Positions 47,801 to 59,000 of a DNA stretch of 64,000 bases are shown here, one piece after another. Position 1 is the stretch's first letter. The number at the start of each line of letters is the position of its first letter. The translations under genes and the position numbers were made by a program. Location: positions 1,302,001 to 1,366,000 of the forward strand of contig CM036639.1 in assembly GCA_020746105.1 (NCBI GenBank), written 5' to 3'. The DNA is from Trogon surrucura. Lineage: Eukaryota; Chordata; Aves; Trogoniformes; Trogonidae. The notes beneath the pieces were generated by a model. It had not been told where the DNA came from. It saw only the letters and a program-made list of their open reading frames with translations, and did not search any database.

Positions 47801-50800
47801 CTCTTTTTTTAAAAAAAAAATAAAAATATTGTTATTTTAAGGCTGGTTTATTAGGACAGGCTTCTTCAGGAAGGCTTTGCTATAGCTCAGAAAATGCCGG
47901 GGGCAGAAAGAAGAGAGAGTTTTATTATCTGACATCTCCAAGAGCCGAGTGCCCTGCGTTAAACACCGTAAAATACACATCGTCCAGGGGAAACCAGCAC
48001 AGCTGTTCGCTGTGAAAGAGTTGCGGGATACGAGTGTACAGGAGCCAGTTTAAAAGAGGAGGGTGAAACATAATTTTGGTTTCAAGTATTCTTTCTGTTC
48101 AGCCTCAGCTGTGCAGCGTTAAGCCAGGTTGCCTTCTCTGCTCTATAAACGCAGATAAACGTGAAGGAAACCTCCTCGGGGCTGCCAGGAAGTTTCCCTG
48201 GTGTCTCAGACAGGATTTTAAGAGCCCTTTAGTCCCAGGTTTGTCGGATTCGACCGCCCCGCGCAGACCTGGTCGCCCTCAGAGTCCCCTCCGAGCCCGA
48301 TGCTCTGTTTTTCCTTTCCCCGTGAGCTCCGCTCAGGTCTGGAGGGCGGGTGCTCGGGGCAAATTGTCCTCTCGGAGAGCACGGCCCGAAGCGGCTCGGG
48401 CTGCCCTGGGTTGCTGGAAGCCCGTAATGAAACACACTGAAAAGCCAAGTGACTCCACCGTGGTTCTTGTGAATTCTTCCCGTGCAGAATACTGGAGGTG
48501 GCGAGGTGTTCCCAGCTGACAGACGTGGGCTTCACCACCCTGGCCAGGGTAAGCGCTCCTTCCCGCTCTCTCGCCGAGCCTCTGCGCCTTCTGCTCGGGA
48601 TAGATGCTTCCTCCTGGACGTAGGGTTTTTGTAATGCTTTTCATCTGTACTTCCCATGAATTAAAAAAAAAAAATGGTCCTTTAAATGAGTGAAATTCCT
48701 GGATTTTCTGCTCGGTGCTGTTTGTAAAGCAGCAGCAAGCTTTCACAGAGAAAAACCTTTTTTTTTTTTGTCTTTTAAAGAACTGTCTTTGTTGTAGTTG
48801 CGTTTATATTTGCTGCCTGGACTTTGCACTCAGCCTGTTTGATCTTCCCTTTGTTCCTAGAACTGCCACGAGCTTGAAAAAATGGACCTGGAGGAGTGTG
48901 TCCAGGTAGGAGGTGCCACCTCGGGCTGTTTTTTTTTTCCTTTTAACGTGGTCACGGCGGTGCGGGAGGATGCTGGAGACGTAGCGGGTTGTCTCCAAGT
49001 GAGAACTTGGTTTAGAATTCTGAGTAAGAGGATGGGGTGTATTTAGGCAAGAAAATCCTGCTTTTGGATAGGAAAACGGTGCTTTTGTGGTTGGTTCATC
49101 TTTCGTAGTAGTGGCTGCTGCTGTAAAATAGGAAAAAAAAACCAGCTTTAAGAGTAATAGGTGGGTCCTGGAGGTCGTGTATTGTGACACAAGGTCGGAT
49201 CTTGGTTAGTTTTGAAGAGTTCTCTCGTGTGTGACTGTGCTGTGGGGTACGAGCCCTTGGCTGGGAACAGCTGCGGGGCAGCACTTGCGGGGGAAAAGAG
49301 CTGAATTGGCTCAAGAGCCCCCGAAAGACAGAATCTCTGGCCCTAAGGAGAGGTTTGAAATCGATTCGGATAAAACAAGGTGGAGATTTTGCTTCCCGCT
49401 GCCACGAGAGCAGCGCGACGACGGTGTTCTGGGCGTCCTGATGTTCCCCGGGGCAGAAATTGGGGAGGTCACAAGAGGAAATTGCACCAGGCAGGAAGGG
49501 AATTGAAATTAACCCAAAAAAAGGAAGAAGAGAAATGGGGCTGAGTCCCTGGGCTGGTGACTGCGTTGAACAAAGCCATCCCAGCAAGTTGCCTTCTGAA
49601 GGCTTTTAGGTTGGAAGAAGCCATCGTGTTGAGTCTCTTTTTCTTCCTGGAGAATAAAGAGGAACAGTCGGGCAACCCAGCAGGTGTCGAAGGGGATTTG
49701 AGCACCTCCTGGGCTCATTTAGCACAAACGTTTAGGAGATTGTGCTGCTGAGGAGCTCTGCTCGCTGCCTCTCTGGACTGTGAGCTGGTTGCCTGGGAAG
49801 CTACGTAAAATTAAAAAAAAAAAAAAAGCGATGCCTCTGCCTTAAGGACTTAAGGGAGCGTCAGAATCTGAAATTTGGTCACGCGGGAGGCGAGTTCTGG
49901 GGGTGGCTGTGGGCAGCGCTGTCGTGGAACAGGCAGAAGTTTGCAGTTTTTATTTCATAAGGGAAGGGAGAAAAGTTCTTGTGCAAAGAGCCCGGCATGA
50001 AGAGGCTTTATTTTCCCCTTCTTTTCCCCCCCCAGATAACGGACAGCACGCTCATCCAGCTTTCCATACACTGCCCGCGGCTCCAGGTCCTGGTGAGTGT
50101 CGGAAGGGAGCTCCGGGCTCTGCCCTCCTGCAGACAGAGGGGTTTGACGCGGGGGTTTGTCCCTCTGTGACTTCAGAGGGACGCCGCGAAGCCTCGCAAC
50201 AGCTCAGCCGCAAACGTGACCCTGCAGAACCCATCGTCCCTCCCCTACCGTGAGCGTGAATCGCGCGCCAGGCGCCCGGGGCTGCCCCAAAACAGCGACA
50301 GGATGATCGATTCTCCCGGCACCAGCCCGTACCCCGGGCTGTGAGCCCGAGACTGCAGCCCCGCTCAGCTCGAGCGCGGAGCTGGTTCTGGAAATAAATC
50401 GAGGTCTAGATTTCTGTGGCTTTTAGTCTCGGTCTCCTCCGCGTCCCTGCGGGTGCTGCTCCATTCCCACCATGAGAAAACCCATTTGGGGAGGGGGGCT
50501 GCAGGTGGGGGCTGATGTGTCTCCTCGCTCCAGCCCTGTTTCTCCTCGAGAGCTTCTAAGGTGCAGCTCCCCACCCCCCCAAAAAAAAAAATGCGCCGAG
50601 TCGGTGATGTCCTATTTCTGCCAATTCTCAGTCCCCACGACGGGGTCTCCCCCACGATGCGTAAGGCCACAGATGTTCCAGAGGTGGTTTCCCCAACAGC
50701 TGGGGTGTTTGTGCTGTTCCTGGGGGGGTGTTTGTGCTGTTCTTGTGCTGTCCTGTCCCCGTCGGTCTCGTCTTTCATCTTCCTTGCCCGTTGCAATCCA

Positions 50801-51443
50801 GCAAACCAGTCTGGCCCCGTGGATCGTGGTCCACCTTCTCGCGTGTCCCCTGGCAGGGCTTTGGCTTCTGCTTTGCCGCTGACCTGGGTGTGTTTGGGTG
50901 CAGAGTTTGTCCCACTGCGAGCTGATCACGGACGACGGGATCCGTCACTTGGGCAACGGCGCCTGCGCGCACGACCGGCTGGAGGTGATCGAGCTGGACA
51001 ACTGCCCCTTGATCACGGACGCCTCCCTGGAGCACCTGAAAAGCTGCCACAGCTTGGAGAGGATAGAACTGTACGACTGCCAGCAAATCACGCGGGCGGG
51101 GATCAAGAGACTCAGGGTAAAGACATGAAAAACGCCGCGGCGGCTCGGGAGGAGGGAGGGCTGAGGCGGCGGCTCCCTCGTGAGCCGCCAGCCGTGAGTT
51201 TAGTAGCTCAGAAGGTGGGATGGGATGGGATGGGATGGGATGGGATGGGATGGGATGGGATGGGATGGGATGGGATGGGATGGGATGGGATGGGACGGGC
51301 GTCTCTTGACGCGCCGCGACTGCGTCTCTCCGCAGACCCACTTACCCAACATCAAAGTGCACGCCTACTTCGCGCCCGTGACTCCCCCCCCGTCGGTCGG
51401 AGGCAGCCGGCAGCGCTTCTGCAGATGCTGCATCATCCTATGA
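23804..51443 (+). CDS. FBXL20: FBXL20, F-box and leucine-rich repeat protein 20 (complete)
   Basis: Fifteen coding exons: 23804-23845, 36012-36073, 41599-41653, 41893-41967, 42931-43025, 43455-43523, 43750-43845, 44945-45071, 46722-46796, 47500-47630, 48488-48548, 48861-48905, 50036-50092, 50904-51116, 51336-51443. All splice sites are GT-AG and the frame gives 436 codons, the usual family length. Exon 1 encodes [14 protein letters not shown]. The F-box runs from about residue 28 ([20 protein letters not shown]) to about 70, followed by a series of cysteine-containing leucine-rich repeats (L..L.L..C..ITD). The protein ends RFCRCCIIL, so the last four residues CIIL form a CaaX box predicted to be geranylgeranylated, as in FBXL2. 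FBXL20 (SCRAPPER) is a substrate adaptor of SCF ubiquitin ligases, reported to act on the presynaptic protein RIM1 and on VPS34 (family knowledge). Exon 4 has an atypical donor (GTATAA). FBXL2 is the nearest alternative, but the first exon and the MED1 neighbour favour FBXL20. Confidence 0.98.
29200..29880. promoter_or_regulatory. Intronic CpG island in FBXL20 intron 1
   Basis: A stretch dense in CpG dinucleotides, with GCGCGC and GCCGCCGCCGCC blocks, stands out from its AT-richer flanks about 5.4 kb downstream of exon 1. No TATA box or recognisable exon accompanies it. It may be an alternative promoter, an enhancer or a non-coding RNA start. The boundaries are by eye. Confidence 0.4.
32943..33006. 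repeat. 20-bp tandem repeat, three copies
   Basis: Three exact copies of a 20-bp unit containing CCCTGCGTTGCAGCTCTTGT, inside FBXL20 intron 1. The stop-free frame on the opposite strand reads as a short repeated peptide, but there is no sign of a real gene. Confidence 0.9.
37470..37830 (-). mobile_element. CR1-type LINE fragment, 5'-truncated
   Basis: Read on the plus strand it begins with the ATCATAGAATC repeats that are the reverse complement of the CR1 3' end. It continues with the familiar GGAAGGGACCTCGAAAGATC and ATCCAGTCCAATCCCCCTGC blocks and ends near ACCCTTTATAAATC. Only the last 350 bp or so of the element remain and no intact reverse-transcriptase frame is present. CR1 is the dominant LINE of birds and other reptiles. 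Confidence 0.9.
39531..39645. repeat. 19-bp minisatellite, about six copies
   Basis: Head-to-tail copies of AACGGCTTGAGGAAAACCC, with spacing 19 bp for the central copies and 18 bp or less at the right end, where units are shortened. It lies in FBXL20 intron 2. Confidence 0.92.
41395..41500. repeat. 21-bp minisatellite, five copies, close to FBXL20 exon 3
   Basis: Copies of a 21-bp unit (TTCAGCCATGAAAAAGAAG plus TT) start at 41395, 41416, 41437, 41458 and 41479; the last carries one extra A. Because 21 is a multiple of three, one frame reads MKKKFSA over and over. The array ends about 100 bp before the FBXL20 exon 3 acceptor and is intronic, not coding. Confidence 0.95.
43535..43617 (+). mobile_element. 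CR1 3'-end fragment in FBXL20 intron 6
   Basis: An 80-bp piece with the characteristic GGACTGGATGATCCTCTGAG and GGTCCCTTCCAACCCCCACA text, ending in TTCTGTGATTCT, the CR1 3' terminus in sense orientation. It begins only about 12 bp after the exon 6 donor. Confidence 0.85.
51216..51295. repeat. (TGGGA)16 microsatellite in FBXL20 intron 14
   Basis: Sixteen uninterrupted copies of the pentamer TGGGA fill over a third of the 219-bp last intron and stop 40 bp before the exon 15 acceptor. G triplets every five bases on the coding strand could form G-quadruplexes in DNA or pre-mRNA. Confidence 0.97.
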
Positions 51444-52243
51444 CGCCGGACGGCGGCCGGCCTTGCCAAACTGAGCATTGAAGGACGCTCGTAGGCTCGC
51501 GGCGGGCGCCCGCACCTCCGAGGGAAGGCGGCGGCGGCGGCGGCGTTCGCGAGGGGCGGCGAGCGGCGCCGCGCCCCCGTAGCCACCCGTACACATCAGT
51601 ACCCCCCCCCGCCTGCTCCCACGGACTCGGCGCTGACAGGAGTTGGCTCTTTTTATTTGTTTTTTTTTTTTCTCCCTAGGTGGATTGGGATAACTCTGAA
51701 CCGTTCCTGCTGGGCGTGCTCAGGTGGGGTCGTCGCGGTCAGGAGGGGAGGTCGGTGTCGTGGGGTATTTTTTTTTGGCCGCACGGCTGCCACTGCTGTT
51801 GGAGGAGCGAAAAAACCCTCGGAAATGGGGAGAGGGGAAAGGAACGTGCTTTAAGCCTGCGTGGTCCGGAAGAAAGGAAAACAACACAAAAAATAATCCC
51901 AAACCTGAGAATCCCAACGAGTTTTGTGTCCATTTATCAGTGAGGGGGTGAAACAGCAGCTGTTGAGACGTGATTTCCGTGTGCTTCTCTGCGCCCCCGC
52001 TCCCCGCCGAGCCCCCCCCGAGCACGCTCACGCTGGAGGTTCCTCTGTTTCTTCTGTGTTTCTGTAGCACCCCCCAGCTCAGAGGCTTCCGAGGTCCTTG
52101 TGATACAGCTTGAAATCTGTCAGGCTCCACTTGGTTGGGGTTTTTTTTTTTTTTCCCCTCCTTACAATCCTGCCGCCTTTTTTTTTTTTCCCCCCCCCCC
52201 CAGATTTCTAATTCAGTAATTTTGGAGATTTACCAAACCGATA

Positions 52244-52277
<34 letters not shown>

Positions 52278-53765
52278 GCTTTTTACCACTTGTAAGGAGC
52301 CGTTGGGGAGATTTTTAAGCGGCGGGCGAGCCGCGGTACGGGCCGGGCTGTTCGGCCGGTTTTTATGAGCGATTGGGTGTCCGAGTTTTGTTTTTTGCAT
52401 TTCAGGTTTTATCCCAGTGACCAGAATATAACTCCCAATAGAAGGGGGGAAAAAATCAAACGATGGTCTCTGTTGCGGTGACTGTTCGTTCCCTGCTCCT
52501 CTTGTCCTGTCCCTCCCAACCCTTCCTCCTGCCCCCAAGGAAAAGCGAAGTAGAATCTTTTTTGCTCATCGAGAAATAACTCAAGGAAGGTGGGGGGGGC
52601 CTGAGAACACGCCCTGGGTTATTGTCGATTTTTTTTGTGCGTGCTGGGGGATTTTTCTGATTTTTTTGCATCTTCTGCAGGTAAGTGTCTGGCCCCGGCG
52701 AAACGCAAAAAGGGGGTTTGCTCGGTGCTCGTGCCCCCGGCACTCCGGGACAGGCTGAGCTCACGTCACGGATGCGTTTTGGGGCGTTTTCAGGCAAAAT
52801 TAGCCCAGGAGTGTCGGCAGCCTGAGCTCCCAGCTCTGCAGCGCCGGTGGTTCTGGGCGCCTGGTGCGAAACACGCGGGGTTTTAACGGGGCAGAGCCCG
52901 ACGGGCTCGCGGAAGACGAGGAGCCGCCGCGGGAGCCATCAGGGGGGCCCTTGGGGCGTCCCAGCCCCGCGCGGGCGCCGAAGGATCGCGCCGGGGCCGC
53001 ACGAGGTGATTTTAGGGTCCTGGCGGCCGCTCGTTTCTTCCGCCGGGGGTTTGCTCTGAGGACAGCGCGTTGCTTCCCCACCCTGTCGCCGCTGCCGGAG
53101 CCGTTGGGGGCGGGCGGAGGGGTCGCTCGGGACCCGCCGGAGCCGCTGCCCCCTTCGCCTGCAACTCATTTCCCCGCTTGCCTCGCCGATGCTGCCGGGA
53201 GGGATCGCAGCCCGCGGCGTTTAAAAGGATACTGTCAACTCCTCTCCGTAGGTCGCTTGCAACGCGTTGTATTTATTCGACTCCTCTCGTAGCGCCGCGG
53301 ACTCTCTCTGCCTCCTCGATGAGCATGTTCCGATACGTCGCCTGCAGAGCCCCTTTCTCCCGTTTCCGGGGTGGCAGGAGATGAAATAACGGTCACGCAC
53401 CGAGCGACCGGGCAGCGCCCGGCGATCGCGGGATTTGCACAGCTCTGGGAAGAAAACTTGAGGTTTGAGTTTGTTGCTGTGGCAGGGGAGAGCAAAAACG
53501 GATTCGGAAGCCAGGCTGCAGCTGGCTGACTGATTTCTTCGAAACAGAGCAGAGTTTTCAAGGGAAAACTCAAGAACACAGAACCCAAAGCGGGGTTTTT
53601 TTGTGGGGTTTTTTTTTTTTTCCCTCCAAACAGGGTTGACAGCATTAAGGTAGCTCGAACTACTTGACAGTGTCCTTTTAAGTCAATTATCCGTCTTCAA
53701 ATGGACTCTTCCTTATGTTTGTATTTATAAATACCAATAAACACCATTTTCCAAGCCGTGTCTTA
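51444..53765 (+). other. FBXL20 3' untranslated region
   Basis: About 2.3 kb of non-coding sequence after the TGA at 51441-51443, up to the AATAAA at 53736-53741. It includes homopolymer T, C and A tracts around 52140-52280, with an A run of about 23 bases near 52254-52276. No second gene was recognised inside. Confidence 0.7.
53736..53741 (+). terminator. Polyadenylation signal AATAAA, probable FBXL20 end
   Basis: A canonical hexamer in locally AT-rich sequence; beyond it the sequence turns GC-rich and no longer resembles a 3'UTR. The exact cleavage site is not known. Confidence 0.65.
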
Positions 53766-55839
53766 TAGAGTAAAACCTTAGAGAAGAAAAAAAACCAAAA
53801 CGAACTTGGGGAGCGCTGAGGGCCACGCAGTGGGGGAACATCGACCTCGGGGGGAAGATCTCTGCGCTCCCCTTTTGAGGGAAAACGACGCAAATCGGTG
53901 GCTGGACCGACGGGGTCGGGCGAGAGCGAGCCCTCACCCCGACTCGGTGTTGGAAGTTCCCTCCTCACGCCAAACGTGGCTTTTCCAGCTGGGATCGGGG
54001 TCCTGGAGGGGAGACCCCGAGATTTTCACCAGACCTTGGCTCTTTCTTCACTCCAGCTTTGAAATGAGCCCGCAGAGCGGAGGGCAGGGCTGGGTCACCG
54101 CCTCGAAAAGCGGCGTTTTGGGTAACCTGAATCCACCCTGCGGCACCAAACCCCGGCCCCGGGAAGGAGACGGACGCGGGGGGTGAAGGGACCCCTCTGG
54201 AAAAACAGCCCGAGAGCTCCGGGGCAGATGCTGCTCCTCCAAGGGGGTGCAAGTAGCTGCAATACAAAAACGAGGCTTTTCAGCACTCAGCATTTTTTTA
54301 ATTTATTTTTTTTTAATCCCGGTTCTGTGACTGCCCCTGAAGAGAATGAGGATGGGGCAAGCGTAAGGTGCCGTCGCAGCGGGTGTTTAAAACAAAAAAC
54401 TTGGACAAGTCCCTATTTTCTAATTGTAATTCCTTTTTCTTGTTACTTTTTCCTCCCTTTCGCTCCAAATGTGGTGCTCGGGGCCGGCCCGTGCTGTCAT
54501 GGTTCTGGGATTGGTTTTGGGGTGTAGTTTGGGGGGTTTTTTGGGGGGGTGGACCAGGAGCTCGGGGTGACAGGGTTCTGCGCTTCAGCGTTCTGGGCTG
54601 GGGACGCTCCCCAAAAGTGAGGTTCAAAACACCTTGTCCTCTTTGGGCAGAGGATTGTGTGGTTGGTGGAGTTCTGGTGGTGGGTTTGATTGGGGTTTTT
54701 TTTCCTTTTTTTGCCATGTTTTCTGGCATCCAAGCAACCTAACCAAGGTTGCTGTTCCCTGGCAGCAGCGCTTAGCTGCTGAGGTCCCTGTGCTGCCACT
54801 CACAGCCAAAAAAAAACCAAAAAAAACACAATTTTGCGGGGGAGAAGCCCCTTTTCTCTCCATTCTGGCAGCCTGGGCTGTGTCTTCCCCACCCCAGAGA
54901 CTCTGCCCAGACCTCTCGGCGCAGAAATCCATCCCCCTGCCCCGGGAGGGCACTCGGGCTGCTGGGGCAGGCCCTGGAAATGCCACCCCCTGCCTACAGC
55001 CCCACGCCCCCAGCACCCCACCGGCCGCGGGGCTCTTCGTGCTGCAGCCCCGGATTTCCTCCACCCCCCCGGTTCCCCCCTCCAGCCCCCTGAACCCCGG
55101 GCTGTTCCCCCTCCCCTATGCAAACCCCGAGCGTTCGGTGTCCCTGTCCCCGAGCAGCACCCACGGCCCCCACGCTGGGGCCAGCGCTGCCTCCGGGGTG
55201 TTTTTAACGTGTCTTTTAAACTCAGGTGGGCTCACGGCGTCCGGCGAGCCGGAACCTCGTCGTACTGTTTGGGGGAGGGTCCTGGGTGTTCCCCACCCTG
55301 ACCCTCCGGCGATGGGGCCGTGGGTCCGTCCCTGTCCCCGTGCTCGCTGCCGTCCCCTCTTTCTGCGTTTGCCAACTGCCCCCCGATCCCACGCCACTCG
55401 GGGGGGATGTCCCAGCCCTGTCCCTGCTTCTTGTCCTCCAGCTCCTCTCGGTCTCGTCCTCCCTCCCCGGGGAAATCTGCCGTGTTTATCCCCGTCCTTC
55501 ACCCAGCTCTGCCCTCCCTGCTGGCACCGGCCGGTGCTGGGGGGGACGGACTCAGTGTTAAAAAAAATCACCCGTCTCCCGCGGCAAAAACCCAGAAATG
55601 GGGCTTTGCCGGGTTTTTCCAGCTGAGGCTGCCCCGGGCTCTGCACCGCAGCCGGCTCGGTGCCCGCGGGGTGGGACAGGACCTGCCCTCGCCCCTCGCT
55701 GACCGGGGGCTCCCCAGATCCTGCTCCCCAGCCCGGGGGCTCCTTGAGGCCATGGGGCTGCTCCCACCCGGCAGCGGGTGCGGGACCCCCGGGACCCCTC
55801 GCACAAAGCCCAGCAGGGACGAGGCCACGCTCGGGGCTG
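53766..55839. other. Spacer between convergent FBXL20 and the CP2-family gene
   Basis: GC-rich, homopolymer-rich sequence with long open frames on both strands (for example 54634-55626) that resemble no protein family and have low-complexity Pro/Gly/Arg composition. This is where the human order would lead one to expect STAC2 to begin. I looked for its SH3 and C1-domain text and saw none. Confidence 0.6.
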
Positions 55840-55852
55840 GTTCGCTCCGTTC

Positions 55853-55858
55853 TTTAAT
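55853..55858 (-). terminator. Polyadenylation signal ATTAAA for the CP2-family gene
   Basis: Plus-strand TTTAAT reads ATTAAA on the minus strand, 225 bp after the stop codon of the CP2-family gene. It is the first plausible signal downstream, implying a short 3'UTR of about 240 bp. Confidence 0.55.
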
Positions 55859-56082
55859 ACAAAACGGGGATGAGACGAAGGTGATGCGGGGATGGAGGGA
55901 TGGAGGCGCGCCGGGACGGGACCCTTTCCTCTCGCCCCTCTGCCTGGTGGGGATGGAGGAAGGACGAGCCGTGCACTTGGGGACGATGCCAACCTCGGGC
56001 TCCCCTCTCCATCCGCACGCAGCTCGCTCGGGCTCTGTCAGATCTCCCTTCCCGGGGGTGATGCCGCTCCGGGGTCCGGGTG

Positions 56083-59000
56083 CTAGCGCAGCGCCAGGTG
56101 GTAGCCCTCCGGGTCGTGAGCTGCCCAGAGACACGGCTCAGCCGGGTCCATGGTCCCCTGCCCGCGGCCCCTGGCCACCACGTTACCTTTGGTGATGGCC
56201 ACCACGAAGCACGTCTCGTCCAGGAGGTTCCTGATCATCTGCGGGGCCACGGGGTGAGGTGAGGGACGCCGGGCTGGGGCTGTGTCCCCCTCCCGGAGCC
56301 CGGACCTGCTGCAGCGAGGGGCACCCGTGGGGGCTGAACCCCACTGGGAGCGGGTTGGGGACCCCGCGAGGTGGGAATGGCTGTGGGGTCCAGCACCGCC
56401 CCGGTGTCTCCCTCAGCCCTCACCGCGTCGCTGACGAGGATGTGGATGCCGGAGGGTCCCTGCCGGGAGAGCCGCAGGATCCGGCCCGGGGGCAGCCCCA
56501 GCAGCTCGGCCAGCTTCCCGCTCAGCTCGGTCACCGTCAGCTCCTCCAGCTGCACCTCCTGGTACAGCCCTGGGGACGGGACGGGGATGGGACCGTGAGC
56601 GTGGACCCGCCATCCCCGCACCCACCCGCGCCCACCCGCGTACCTGAGCATCCCTCCTCGGCGCCCTCGGCCCCGCCGGCGGGCGCCCGCGACACGTAGA
56701 GGGTCAGTCGGGGACGTGGGCACCTGGGAAGGCAGGAGGGGGGGTCTGGGAGGGGTGCAGGATCCAGCCGGGCATCACAGGGAGTCCCCAGGAGCTTCAC
56801 CTGCCCGTGAGCGCGTGGCAGAGGCGGATGCCGTCGGGGGCTCCGCAGATCTGGATGAGATCCCTGCGGGAGAGCTTCAGCAGGTCGGCGCCTGCGGAAC
56901 AGGGGGGGCTCAGGGGGGTGTCACAGCCACGGGGGCCGGCTCTGCCCCCCTTCCCGCCCCGGTGTCGCCCGCTGCCTCACCTGCGAAGTTGGTGAAGACG
57001 CGGGCGTAGGCGGAGAAGCGTCGCTTGTGCAGCCATTGCTGCGTCTCCAGGGGGGATGCGCAGGGGCTCAGCGCCTGCCCGCAGCCCGAGCGGACCCTCA
57101 GCCGGGCATGAACCGAGCGGGCACGTTCTCAGCCCAGCCAGCCTCTCTCGGGGGGGCGGCCGAGGGGGCTATGGGGGTGCAGGAGGCTGCACCCGTGGCA
57201 CCCTCACCTCGTCAGGACTCTCCGCGAGGCTCTCGGTGGCGCAGGCGGGCGACACACAAACCCTGTGGGGAGCGGGGTTGAGCGGGGGACCCCCGCAGTG
57301 GGTGGGGGTCTGGTGGGGAGAGCCCAATTACCTCTCGGGGCTCAGCACCTTGAAGGAGTGAGGAGACGGCAGCCCTGGGGTGCCCGGGGGGCTGTGGGGT
57401 GCACCCAGCGCATCCGGCCATGGGGCACACTGCGGGTGGAGGGAAGGGGTGCTGGGTCCTGGGGGGCACCCCGGCCTGGGGTGGGGGGGTGCCAGGGCCA
57501 GGTCCCACCTCGGCCAGCACGGTGCTCTCGTAGGCCGGCTGGAATTTCTCCCGTTCGGGCGCCGGCTGCTTCTCCACCTTCTCCCGGTCTGTCTTCTGCT
57601 TCCTATCGGCCCCCTTGGGCTGCGCCGGGGGTCCTGAGCGTGGCCCCAGGACCCGGACCCCCCCGGGCACCCAGACCCTCATACAACCCCCCTCCTCCAC
57701 AGACCCTCCTGCATCCAGCCCCCAGGGAGCTGCATCCCCATGCACAGAGTGGGATTTACTGGGGCGGGGGGACAGGTCACTCTGGGGTCACTGGTTGCCC
57801 CCCCCCCCCCAATACCTTGAACACCTTGACGAGGCAGCTGGCGGAGTGGAGGTGCTCAGGGGGGTCCCCCTTGCCCCCCACCCCGAAGGTGTCGATCTGG
57901 ATGCGGAAGGGGACGCCTTTCTCCCCCCCCGTTCTTCCGCAGCGTGAACTCGGTGCTGACGCAGTGAACCTGGTCAGGGATAGCGGGTTCGGGGGCGGCA
58001 GCCGCGGACCCCCCCCCAACCCCCCCCCCCAGCCAGACCTGACTCCCACCTGCACAAAGACAGACGTGCGCCTCGAGGGCTCCCACAGGAACTCCACCGT
58101 GTTGAGCAGCGTGGGGTGGATTTGGGGATCGAGGATGCCGACGGAGAGCGGGATGTCTGCGGGAGAGGGGTGAGCAGAGCCCCCCCCAGCCGCCTCCCCA
58201 AGCCCCCGTCGGCACTCACCGATGTCGAGGATGCGATCGCCCGGGCGGCTCCAGCGCCAACCCTCGAGCTGCTGCTGCTCCGAGAACCGCAGCCGCCGGT
58301 CGTGGAAAACCACCCGCACCAGGCTCTGCACCACGGGCAGCTCAACTGGGGCTGGACTGGGCTGGACTGGGGCTGCAGGGGGGCTGAACTGGGACTAGAG
58401 AGGGGGCAGCTCAACTGGGGCTGAACTGGGGCTGGACTGGGGCTGGAGGGTGGCAGCTCAACTGGGGCTGGATTAGGACTGGACCAGGGCTGAACTGGGG
58501 CTGAGAAATGGACTAGGAATGGACTGAGGCTGAACTGGAGCTGAACTGGGAATTCACCCCCAGTTTCAGGTGGGTCCCCACCACCACCTCACCTTGAGCA
58601 TCCTCCGTCCCTCCCCGCCGGGGTCCCCCCGGGGGTTCCCCATCATGCGGATCTCGTACGACTGCCCTGTGGGGGGGGGGGTGGAGTGGGAAAAGTGGGT
58701 GTCGACCCCCGCCAGAGGAGGGTCCCACCCCCCCCTCCCTGGGCTGCCCCCAGCCCCCCTGCCCCCCAGCTCACCCTGGTTGAGGTACGTGAGGGTCTCC
58801 TCGTGATACCGGACGGCGGGAGAAGTGGGGGCGCAGAGCACGTACTGGAAATCTGGGCGGGGGGGGCTGCGATGTGGAGACGCCGTTGGGTTCCTCCTGC
58901 TTCAAGTAAGGCAGCACGGGGGGGTCTCTGCGAGAAATAACACATGTCGTGCCCCCCCCCAAAAAAACAGTTAGCACCCAGTTATGCCTCAGTTTCCCCA

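Noticed and set aside
52254..52276. Long poly(A) run in the FBXL20 3'UTR as a retrocopy tail
   Set aside because: No upstream gene-like sequence or target-site duplication was seen; more likely a simple A tract.
54634..55626. 330-codon plus-strand open frame downstream of FBXL20
   Set aside because: Low-complexity composition, no domain, and the third-base pattern looks like the surrounding non-coding GC-rich DNA.
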